Source: Bacillota bacterium
GTDB lineage: Bacteria; Bacillota; Dethiobacteria; DTU022
Assembly (NCBI GenBank): GCA_012510305.1
Contig: JAAZIE010000101.1
Span: 1 to 6,748, forward strand
DNA: 6,748 nucleotides
Direction of reading: 5' to 3'
Position numbers and translations under genes: made by a program. The notes beneath the pieces are model-generated. The model was given only the letters and a program-made list of their open reading frames with translations. It made no database searches and had not been told where the DNA came from. Shown one piece after another: positions 1-4,689 of this stretch (positions are counted from its first letter, which is position 1; each line of letters begins with the position of its first letter).

Positions 1-367
1 GATCAAAATTAAACCGCGGAACAAGCTGCGGAAACAGCGTCATCAGCGTGTGCGCACCAGGGTTCACGGCAGCGCGGAGCGCCCCCGCTTAAATATCTTT
101 CGAAGCAACAAGCATATTTATGCTCAGCTGGTCGATGATCAGGCCGGGCGGACCCTGGTGGCTGCCTCCAGCCTTGATCCCGGATTGAGCGAAAATTCAA
201 CGCGGGGCAGCGATGTGGCCGCAGCCGGGAAAGTGGGCGCCCTGCTGGCACGGCGTGCTTTGGAGGGCGGGATAAAAGTGGTGGTTTTTGACCGCGGCGG
301 CTATCGTTATCACGGCAGGGTAAAGGCTCTCGCCGAGGCTGCACGCGAAGAAGGGCTTGAGTTTTAA
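1..367 (+). CDS. rplR: Large ribosomal subunit protein L18 (5' edge, nearly complete)
   Basis: Ribosomal protein L18 (uL18) binds 5S rRNA together with L5 and helps seat it in the central protuberance of the 50S subunit. The frame is open from base 2 and reads IKIKPRNKLRKQRHQRVRTR, the usual basic N-terminus. Base 1 is a G, consistent with the last base of an ATG just outside the window, so I infer that only the start codon is cut; the full protein would be 122 residues, normal for bacteria. The body has the family landmarks ERPRLNIFRSNKHIYAQL, then KVGALLARRA, and the C-terminal signature VVFDRGGYRYHGRVKALAEA. An internal ATG at position 50 is not the start, because conserved N-terminal sequence lies before it. 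The stop codon is directly followed by a possible GTG start for rpsE. rplF is expected just upstream. Confidence 0.97.
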   Translation, partial: IKIKPRNKLRKQRHQRVRTRVHGSAERPRLNIFRSNKHIYAQLVDDQAGRTLVAASSLDPGLSENSTRGSDVAAAGKVGALLARRALEGGIKVVVFDRGGYRYHGRVKALAEAAREEGLEF

Positions 368-370
368 GTG

Positions 371-379
371 AGAGGGGGG
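371..379 (+). promoter_or_regulatory. Ribosome binding site deciding the rpsE start
   Basis: The purine run AGAGGGGGG lies 9 bases before GTG 389, touches ATG 380, and lies after GTG 368. Spacing therefore favours GTG 389 among the three in-frame starts. The only purine run that could serve GTG 368 is AAGAAGGG at 348-355, about 12 bases away and a poorer match. Confidence 0.55.
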
Positions 380-388
380 ATGGCAGGA

Positions 389-886
389 GTGTCCAGAAGT
401 GATTCAGCCCAGGAGCTGTCTGAAAAGGTAGTGAAGATCAACCGGGTGGCAAAGGTAGTCAAGGGAGGCCGCCGCTTTAGTTTTAGCGCCCTCGTGGTAG
501 TGGGCGATGAGAAAGGGCGCGTCGGGACCGGGTTGGGCAAGGCCGGAGAGGTGCCGGAAGCGATCCGCAAGGGGATCGAAAATGCAAAGAAAAACATGTT
601 CCGTGTACCGATGGTCGGGACAACGATCCCGCATTCCATAGAGGGCCGGTTTGGCGCCGGGAAGGTGCTGCTCAAGCCGGCTTCCGAAGGAACCGGTGTT
701 ATCGCCGGCGGTCCCGTGAGAGCGGTTTTGGAACTGGCCGGGGTAAGAGATATTCTTACCAAGTCGCTCGGTTCGTCCAACGCGATAAATGTGATTAATG
801 CAACCGTGCAAGGGCTAAAATCTTTGAAAATGGCCGATGAGGTCAGTGCCCTGCGCGGTATTGATGAAGCCAAACTGCTCAACTAA
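389..886 (+). CDS. rpsE: Small ribosomal subunit protein S5
   Basis: Ribosomal protein S5 (uS5) sits at the back of the 30S subunit near the decoding centre and mRNA entry, and affects translational accuracy. From GTG 389 the product is 165 residues. An N-terminal double-stranded-RNA-binding-like domain (about residues 12-75) contains KVVKINRVAKVVKGGRRFSF and ALVVVGDEKGRVG. The loop around VVKGGRR is where spectinomycin-resistance changes are known in other bacteria. The C-terminal domain (about 80-150) has HSIEGRFGAGKVLLKPA and GTGVIAGGPVRAVLELAGV. Two upstream in-frame starts exist: GTG 368, immediately after the rplR stop (172 residues), and ATG 380. I prefer 389 because MSRSDSAQELSEKVV aligns in length with the usual MARIDP-type N-terminus and the ribosome binding site is well spaced. 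Identity is certain; only the start is open. Confidence 0.96.
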   Translation: MSRSDSAQELSEKVVKINRVAKVVKGGRRFSFSALVVVGDEKGRVGTGLGKAGEVPEAIRKGIENAKKNMFRVPMVGTTIPHSIEGRFGAGKVLLKPASEGTGVIAGGPVRAVLELAGVRDILTKSLGSSNAINVINATVQGLKSLKMADEVSALRGIDEAKLLN

Positions 887-901
887 GGAAAGGGAGCGGC
901 A

Positions 902-1114
902 ATGAAGAAAAAATTGAAGATCACCCTGTTGCGCAGCCCCGTGTCCCGGCAGCCCAGGCAGCGCCGCACTTTGCGCGCACTGGGGTTGACCCGGGTGGGC
1001 CAGACAGTGGAGCAGGAGGATACACCGGTCCTGCGGGGAATGCTTGATGTGATCGCTTTTATGGTTAAGGTGGAGGACAGTGTTGAAGGAGGTGCCCCGG
1101 ATGCGTCTGCATGA
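902..1114 (+). CDS. rpmD: Large ribosomal subunit protein L30
   Basis: Ribosomal protein L30 (uL30) is a small 50S protein. The ATG follows AGGGAG (891-896) at 5 bases. The family core is complete: KLKITLLRSPVSRQPRQRRT (from residue 4), RALGLTRVGQTVEQEDTPVL (residues 25-44), then a C-terminal strand ending in VKVE at about residue 58. The usual bacterial protein ends about there, near 60 residues. This one is 70 residues, with an extra tail DSVEGGAPDASA. The codons of that tail contain the ribosome binding site and ATG of rplO, so the two genes overlap by 14 bases in different frames. I infer that the tail exists because the stop lies downstream of the rplO start, and that the genes are translationally coupled. 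Bacteria that lack L30 are known, but here the gene is clearly intact. Confidence 0.96.
   Translation: MKKKLKITLLRSPVSRQPRQRRTLRALGLTRVGQTVEQEDTPVLRGMLDVIAFMVKVEDSVEGGAPDASA
1086..1093 (+). promoter_or_regulatory. Ribosome binding site of rplO, inside rpmD
   Basis: AAGGAGGT, an essentially perfect match to the 3' end of 16S rRNA, ends 7 bases before ATG 1101. It lies within the coding sequence of rpmD. It rules out the earlier in-frame GTG at 1080, which lies upstream of this site. Confidence 0.85.
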
Positions 1115-1541
1115 GTTATCTCCCCCGAAGGGAGCCGGAAAAACGGGCAAAAGAAAGGGTAGAGGCCCCGCATCAGGCCTCGGCAAGACTGCCGGCCGGG
1201 GGCAAAAAGGTCAGAAATCCCGTTCGGGATCAAAGATTCGCCCCGGTTTTGAAGGCGGCCAGACCCCGCTGTTTCAACGGCTGCCCAAAAGGGGTTTTAC
1301 AAATATCTTTAAGCAGAAGTGGTCTGTGATCAACCTGGCTGCGCTGAACCGGTTTGACGATGAAACCACCGTGACACCGCAGCTGCTCAAAGAGGCGGGC
1401 CTGCTCAAATCGCTGCAGAACCCCCTGAAAGTTCTGGGTGACGGGGAGCTGGAGCGCAGGCTGGTAGTGCAAGCACATCGTTTCAGCAAACAGGCAATGG
1501 CGAAGATCGAGGCGGCAGGCGGAAAAGCTGAGGTGATCTGA
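1101..1541 (+). CDS. rplO: Large ribosomal subunit protein L15
   Basis: Ribosomal protein L15 (uL15) is a late-assembly 50S protein whose extended N-terminal arm threads through 23S rRNA. The product is 146 residues, the normal bacterial length. It starts MRLHELSPPKGAGKTGKRKG. The glycine- and lysine-rich arm continues with RGPASGLGKTAGRGQKGQKS and ends at RPGFEGGQTPLFQRLPKRGF (residues 48-67). The globular C-terminal part has LKVLGDGEL (109-117) and the L15 signature AHRFSKQAMAKIEAAGG (125-141). The ATG is chosen over an in-frame GTG at 1080 because a strong ribosome binding site lies between them. The first 14 bases overlap the end of rpmD. The stop is followed after one base by the TTG start of secY. 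Confidence 0.97.
   Translation: MRLHELSPPKGAGKTGKRKGRGPASGLGKTAGRGQKGQKSRSGSKIRPGFEGGQTPLFQRLPKRGFTNIFKQKWSVINLAALNRFDDETTVTPQLLKEAGLLKSLQNPLKVLGDGELERRLVVQAHRFSKQAMAKIEAAGGKAEVI
1530..1537 (+). promoter_or_regulatory. Ribosome binding site of secY, inside the end of rplO
   Basis: GAGGTGAT matches the extended anti-Shine-Dalgarno end of 16S rRNA and lies 5 bases before TTG 1543. It supports the non-ATG start and sits in the last codons of rplO, which suggests coupled translation. Confidence 0.75.
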
Positions 1542-1542
1542 T

Positions 1543-2793
1543 TTGTTTGAAACCATTGGCACGGCGTGGCGCATTAAAGAACTGAGAGACAGGATCCTTT
1601 TTACCCTGGCCATGTTTGTCGTCTTTCGGGTGGGCTCGGCGATTCCGGTCCCGGGGGTGGACGCCGGCCAGCTGGCCAAGTTTTTTCAGGAGGATACCAT
1701 CTTTGGTTTTTTGAATATACTGGGGGGCGGGAGCCTGGAAAAATTCACCATATTCGCCCTGGGGATCATGCCCTATATCAACGCCTCCATTATCATGCAG
1801 CTGTTAACGATTGTAATACCCCAGTTCAAAGACTGGAGCCAGGACTCCGACGGCAAAAAAAAGCTTTCTCAGCTGACCCGGTACGGCACCGTTTTCATTG
1901 CGGTGACCCAGGGGATCGGCTACTCTTTTATTATCTCCCAGGCGGTTGCCGAGAAAACTTTTCTCACTTATTTTATTATTGTCCTATCCCTGACTGCCGG
2001 GACCTCCTTTCTCATGTGGATGGGCGAGCTGATCACCGAGAAAGGCATCGGCAACGGGATATCGCTGTTGATCTTTGCCGGGATCGTGGCCGGATTTCCC
2101 AGCGGGGTCTTTATCATTGCGGAGCAGGTTAAAACGGGCCAGGTTCCCATTTACCTGGTGCTCCTGATCGTGGCTGTTCTTTTGATGTTGATCGTGGGTA
2201 TTGTCGCTATGGACCAGGGACAGCGCCGTATCAGCGTGCAGTACAGCAAGCGCATCGTCGGGCGGAAGATGTACGGCGGACAGGCTACCCATATCCCGCT
2301 AAAAGTGAATATGGCCGGGGTGATCCCGGTGATCTTCGCCTCGGTGCTCCTGGCTTTCCCCCAGAGCATCGCCCAGTTTATCAAGCATCCCTGGGCTGAA
2401 GCGGCGGCCAAGAGCCTGGGCTGGGGCAAACCCCTGTTCACCTCGCTTTATGTTTTGTTGATTATTTTGTTTAGCTATTTTTATACAGCGGTGCAGTTTG
2501 ATCCCTTCCAGGTGGCCGGCAATATCCGCAAGTACGGCGGCTTTATTCCCGGTTTGCGGCCCGGAAGGCCTACGGCGGAATACCTGGGGAAAGTGATCTC
2601 GCGGCTGACCACGGTGGGCGCTTTTTCACTGGCCTTTATCGCTGTATTCCCCATTATCCTGCAGGGGTCTACCGGGGTGCAGCTTACCTTTACCGGGACC
2701 GGCTTGATTATTGTGGTCGGTGTGGTTCTGGAGACGATGAAACAAATTGAAAGCCACATGCTCATGCGCAGCTATCGTGGATTTATGAAATAG
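1543..2793 (+). CDS. secY: Protein translocase channel subunit SecY
   Basis: SecY is the pore-forming subunit of the SecYEG channel, which exports unfolded proteins with SecA and inserts membrane proteins from the ribosome. The product is 416 residues, near the usual 420-440. Ten hydrophobic segments are visible, at roughly residues 17-35, 70-92, 113-134, 142-161, 172-194, 202-224, 257-277, 300-317, 358-375 and 384-397. The plug region is at about 55-70, followed by FALGIMPYINASIIMQLL. The cytoplasmic loop between segments 6 and 7 has GQRRISVQYSKRIVGRKMYG. The loop between segments 8 and 9 has KYGGFIPGLRPGRPTAEYL (330-348), with R339 in the position of the arginine important for SecA-dependent activity in E. 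coli. The tail ends RSYRGFMK. The start is TTG. map follows after only 12 bases; the adenylate kinase gene usually found between them is absent. Confidence 0.98.
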   Translation: MFETIGTAWRIKELRDRILFTLAMFVVFRVGSAIPVPGVDAGQLAKFFQEDTIFGFLNILGGGSLEKFTIFALGIMPYINASIIMQLLTIVIPQFKDWSQDSDGKKKLSQLTRYGTVFIAVTQGIGYSFIISQAVAEKTFLTYFIIVLSLTAGTSFLMWMGELITEKGIGNGISLLIFAGIVAGFPSGVFIIAEQVKTGQVPIYLVLLIVAVLLMLIVGIVAMDQGQRRISVQYSKRIVGRKMYGGQATHIPLKVNMAGVIPVIFASVLLAFPQSIAQFIKHPWAEAAAKSLGWGKPLFTSLYVLLIILFSYFYTAVQFDPFQVAGNIRKYGGFIPGLRPGRPTAEYLGKVISRLTTVGAFSLAFIAVFPIILQGSTGVQLTFTGTGLIIVVGVVLETMKQIESHMLMRSYRGFMK

Positions 2794-2805
2794 GCGGTTA
2801 TGCAG

Positions 2806-3552
2806 ATGATCAAGATAAAATCAAAAAGAGAGATCGCCCTGATGCGCGATTCAGGCAAGATAGCGGCATCGGTTTTGCTGGAACTGGGAGAAGCCGCTCA
2901 GCCCGGGGTGACCACGGCCGAATTGGATAAGCTGGCGGAAAGGTTGATCCGCAGCGCCGGCGGCGAACCTGCATTTTTAGGTTACCAGGGTTTCCCCGCC
3001 TCCATTTGCGCTTCGATCAACAGCGAAGTGGTTCACGGTATCCCGGGGTTGCGCCGGCTTGAAGAGGGAGATATAATTAGCATTGATCTGGGTGTGGTAT
3101 GGAAAGGTTATTACAGCGACACTGCTGCCACTTTCGGGGTTGGTCGGATCAGTCCCCAGGCCGGGCGGTTGATCGATGTAACCAGGCAATCCCTGGAGAA
3201 AGGCATCGAGGCCATGCGTGCCGGGGGGCACCTCTCTGATATCTCCCATGCTGTCCAGAAACATGTAGAGGCAAGCGGATATGCGGTGGTCTACAGCTAT
3301 GCCGGGCATGGTATCGGCACCGAAATGCATGAAGAACCGCAGGTGCCAAATTTTGGCCCTCCCGGCCACGGCCCAAAGCTGCAACCGGGAATGGTGCTGG
3401 CAATTGAGCCCATGGTTAACGCAGGCGGCGCAGCGGTGGAGGTGGCCGGTGACGGATGGACCGTGCTGACCAAAGACCGGAGCCTCTCGGCTCATTTTGA
3501 GCACAGCGTTGCTCTTGGTAAAGAAGGGCCGGAGATCATGACCATCCTTTGA
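2806..3552 (+). CDS. map: Methionine aminopeptidase, type I
   Basis: This metal-dependent enzyme removes the initiator methionine from nascent proteins at the ribosome once the formyl group is gone. From ATG 2806 it has 248 residues and begins MIKIKSKREIALMRDSGKIA, matching the family start. An in-frame ATG at 2800 would add two residues but sits only 2 bases after the weak ribosome binding site AGGCGG (2792-2797), while 2806 is at 8 bases. The pita-bread fold residues are all present, at an offset of 3 from E. coli: substrate histidine H77 (VVHGIPG); metal ligands D94 (SIDLG), D105 (SDTAAT), H168 (GHGIG), E201 (AIEPM) and E232 (FEHS); and H175 (MHEEP). No SH3-binding or zinc-finger extension precedes the catalytic domain, so this is the short type Ia form. 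Its 3' part carries one copy of a 16-base repeat shared with the next gene's start. Confidence 0.97.
   Translation: MIKIKSKREIALMRDSGKIAASVLLELGEAAQPGVTTAELDKLAERLIRSAGGEPAFLGYQGFPASICASINSEVVHGIPGLRRLEEGDIISIDLGVVWKGYYSDTAATFGVGRISPQAGRLIDVTRQSLEKGIEAMRAGGHLSDISHAVQKHVEASGYAVVYSYAGHGIGTEMHEEPQVPNFGPPGHGPKLQPGMVLAIEPMVNAGGAAVEVAGDGWTVLTKDRSLSAHFEHSVALGKEGPEIMTIL
3427..3442 (+). repeat. Direct repeat, copy 1 (inside map)
   Basis: GGCGCAGCGGTGGAGG occurs here and again, identically, at 3567-3582, 140 bases downstream. The flanking bases differ on both sides. This copy encodes part of the peptide GGAAVEV in map. Confidence 0.7.
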
Positions 3553-3561
3553 CCGGTGAAA

Positions 3562-3568
3562 GGGGAGG
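3562..3568 (+). promoter_or_regulatory. Ribosome binding site of the KOW-domain gene
   Basis: GGGGAGG ends 7 bases before GTG 3576. It decides the start against the upstream in-frame TTG at 3549, which overlaps the map stop codon and has no comparable site. Confidence 0.65.
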
Positions 3569-3582
3569 CGCAGCGGTGGAGG
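3567..3582 (+). repeat. Direct repeat, copy 2 (at the start of the KOW gene)
   Basis: This is an exact second copy of GGCGCAGCGGTGGAGG (first copy at 3427-3442). It covers the last two bases of the ribosome binding site and the GTG start codon of the KOW-domain gene. Confidence 0.7.
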
Positions 3583-3848
3583 AGCTTAAGCCCGGACAGA
3601 TCGTCCGTTCCAAGGCGGGCCGGGATAAGGGAAGGCGCTACCTGGTAATAAAAGTGCTCAGCCCGCGGGAAGTTCTTCTCTCCGACGGGCGCAGGCGGCC
3701 GCTTGCCCGGCCAAAAAAGAAAAATGTAGCTCACCTGCAGGCTTACTCAAAGCGGGTGGAAATTGAAGAGCTGATTAGGAGCCAAAAATTAACGGACAGC
3801 CAGGTAAAAAAATATCTTTGTGAGCTGGCGCCGCAGGAGGAGGTTTGA
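3576..3848 (+). CDS. Small KOW-domain RNA-binding protein (L14e-like)
   Basis: This 90-residue basic protein has a KOW-type fold at its N-terminus: residues 5-27 read KPGQIVRSKAGRDKGRRYLV then IKV, with the conserved glycines and the small beta-barrel pattern seen in ribosomal proteins L14e/L24 and NusG. A lysine/arginine-rich stretch follows (GRRRPLARPKKKN, 38-50), then a charged helical tail (about residues 58-85). Genes of this kind sit between map and infA in many Gram-positive bacteria (ybzG in B. subtilis is the positional counterpart) and are generally annotated as KOW-domain or L14e-like RNA-binding proteins without a proven role. RNA or ribosome binding is inferred from the domain and the neighbours. 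The GTG start is chosen by the ribosome binding site; a TTG at 3549 would add 9 residues. infA follows after 7 bases. Confidence 0.85.
   Translation: MEELKPGQIVRSKAGRDKGRRYLVIKVLSPREVLLSDGRRRPLARPKKKNVAHLQAYSKRVEIEELIRSQKLTDSQVKKYLCELAPQEEV
3835..3844 (+). promoter_or_regulatory. Ribosome binding site of infA, inside the KOW gene
   Basis: AGGAGGAGGT lies in the last codons of the KOW gene and ends 11 bases before GTG 3856. The spacing is longer than usual, but no in-frame start lies nearer. The in-frame GTG at 3820 is upstream of this site and is therefore unlikely. Confidence 0.6.
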
Positions 3849-3855
3849 GCAGCCG

Positions 3856-4077
3856 GTGACCAAGAAAAAAGATGTTGTGGAGATGGAGGGGAGGGTGGTG
3901 GAGCCTCTCCCCAACGCCATGTTCAGGGTAGAGCTGAAAAACGGACTCAAGGTGCTGGCTCATGTTTCAGGCAAGATCCGCATGAATTTTATCAGGATAC
4001 TCCCCGGAGATCGGGTGCTGATCGAGCTGTCACCCTATGATCTCACCCGGGGGCGGATTACCTACCGCTACAAGTAA
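3856..4077 (+). CDS. infA: Translation initiation factor IF-1
   Basis: IF-1 binds the A site of the 30S subunit during initiation and works with IF-2 and IF-3. From GTG 3856 the product is 73 residues, the usual length, and is a single OB-fold (S1-like) domain. The hallmark sequence is nearly invariant: KKDVVEMEGRVVEPLPNAMF (4-23), RVELKNGLKVLAHVSGKIRM (24-43), then NFIRILPGDRVLIELSPYDL and TRGRITYRYK at the end. A longer version from GTG 3820 (85 residues, starting MSWRRRRRFEQ) is open, but the extra residues read through the ribosome binding site region and match nothing in the family, so I reject it. rpmJ follows after 15 bases, the classic infA-rpmJ pair. Confidence 0.97.
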   Translation: MTKKKDVVEMEGRVVEPLPNAMFRVELKNGLKVLAHVSGKIRMNFIRILPGDRVLIELSPYDLTRGRITYRYK

Positions 4078-4092
4078 GGAGGCTCACTGAAG

Positions 4093-4206
4093 ATGAAAGT
4101 CAGACCCTCGGTAAAGCCGATCTGTGAGAAATGTAAAGTAATCCGGCGCAAGGGTAGGGTAGTGGTGATCTGCCCAAATCCCAGGCATAAACAAAGGCAG
4201 GGTTAA
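4093..4206 (+). CDS. rpmJ: Large ribosomal subunit protein L36, zinc-ribbon form
   Basis: Ribosomal protein L36 (bL36) is the smallest 50S protein and stabilises 23S rRNA near the peptidyl-transferase region. The reading frame encodes 37 residues, beginning MKVRPSVKPICEKCKVIRRK and ending CPNPRHKQRQG. The four zinc ligands C11, C14, C27 and H32 are all present, so this is the zinc-binding (C+) form and not the zinc-free paralogue induced in zinc starvation in some bacteria. The ribosome binding site TAAGGAGG (4075-4082) overlaps the infA stop codon and lies 10 bases before the ATG. The last codons may pair with the downstream leader of rpsM. Confidence 0.97.
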   Translation: MKVRPSVKPICEKCKVIRRKGRVVVICPNPRHKQRQG

Positions 4207-4266
4207 AGCAAAGGTATAGAAATGCATAACAAGGGGAAATCTAGCCCTGTTTAGCTTTTTTTCCCC
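4195..4266 (+). promoter_or_regulatory. Possible structured leader of rpsM (pseudoknot or attenuator)
   Basis: The 77 bases between rpmJ and rpsM are the longest gap in the window. Two complementary pairs can be drawn by hand. Helix 1 joins 4195-4205 (AGGCAGGGTTA) with 4242-4252 (TAGCCCTGTTT): 11 contiguous pairs, three of them G-U. Helix 2 joins 4233-4239 (GGGGAAA) with 4260-4266 (TTTCCCC): 7 pairs. They cross, so together they would form an H-type pseudoknot ending one base before the GGGGGAGGTG ribosome binding site at 4267-4276. Helix 1 followed by the seven T at 4256-4262 also resembles a weak intrinsic terminator with a long loop. In E. coli a pseudoknot at the rpsM start is the S4 target for translational control. 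Regulation here is inference only. Confidence 0.35.
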
Positions 4267-4276
4267 GGGGGAGGTG
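4267..4276 (+). promoter_or_regulatory. Ribosome binding site of rpsM
   Basis: GGGGGAGGTG ends 7 bases before ATG 4284. It abuts the 3' arm of the possible leader helix (4260-4266), so folding of that helix could affect access of the ribosome. Confidence 0.8.
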
Positions 4277-4283
4277 TACTGAG

Positions 4284-4655
4284 ATGGCGAGGATAGCAGG
4301 TGTTGATTTGCCGCGGGATAAACGGGTGGCGATAGCGCTGAGCTATATTTACGGAATTGGGCGCAGCCAGGCCGTTAGTATCCTGGCAACTACCGGGGTC
4401 AATCCCGATACCCGGGTGCGCGATCTAACCGAAAATGAAGTTAACCTTTTACGGGACTGTATCGATAAAAACTGTAAAGTTGAAGGTGATCTGCGCCGCG
4501 AGATGGCCATGAATATCAAGCGCCTGGTGGAGATCGGCTGCTACCGGGGGATCCGTCACCGGCGCGGTTTGCCTGTACGGGGGCAGGCCACCAAGAACAA
4601 TGCCCGTACCCGGAAAGGGCCCCGGAAAACTGTAGGGGTAAGACGCGGCAAGTAA
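4284..4655 (+). CDS. rpsM: Small ribosomal subunit protein S13
   Basis: Ribosomal protein S13 (uS13) lies in the head of the 30S subunit, forms bridges to the 50S subunit and contacts the P-site tRNA through its tail. The product is 123 residues, normal. It begins MARIAGVDLPRDKRVAIALS, followed by the helix-hairpin-helix-like YIYGIGRSQAVSIL (21-34), then CYRGIRHRRGLPVRGQATKN (87-106) and the basic tail NARTRKGPRKTV. In most bacteria the segment reads GQRTKTNARTRKG; here the arginine after GQ is alanine (A102) and the second threonine is asparagine (N106). The ribosome binding site is strong and the ATG is unambiguous. The gene begins the alpha-operon part of the cluster, with rpsK 34 bases downstream. 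Confidence 0.97.
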   Translation: MARIAGVDLPRDKRVAIALSYIYGIGRSQAVSILATTGVNPDTRVRDLTENEVNLLRDCIDKNCKVEGDLRREMAMNIKRLVEIGCYRGIRHRRGLPVRGQATKNNARTRKGPRKTVGVRRGK

Positions 4656-4662
4656 AGCCGCG
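4644..4662 (+). other. GC-rich hairpin over the rpsM stop codon
   Basis: CGCGGC (4644-4649) and GCCGCG (4657-4662) form a perfect 6-pair stem with a 7-base loop that contains the TAA stop of rpsM. No T-run follows, so it is not an intrinsic terminator. It may shape mRNA stability or translation between rpsM and rpsK, or may be chance. Confidence 0.4.
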
Positions 4663-4689
4663 CCGCTCGACGAAGGGAGGAGGAAAAGC

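Noticed and set aside
364..882. Long open frame on the minus strand opposite rpsE (172 codons)
   Set aside because: It is the mirror of the S5 coding sequence, with no family features of its own; long antisense frames are common opposite GC-rich genes.
1080..1100. Earlier GTG start for L15 at 1080
   Set aside because: The strong ribosome binding site lies after it and serves ATG 1101; the family begins MRLHEL or similar.
3820..3855. N-terminal extension of IF-1 from GTG 3820 (MSWRRRRRFEQP)
   Set aside because: The extension is read through the infA ribosome binding site and matches nothing in IF-1; the protein from GTG 3856 has the normal length.
4203..4230. Possible promoter in the rpmJ-rpsM gap (TTAAAG about 16 bases before CATAAC, and TATAGA at 4215-4220)
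   Set aside because: The -35-like element matches the consensus at only three of six positions, and TATAGA has no -35 partner; too weak to call without transcript data.
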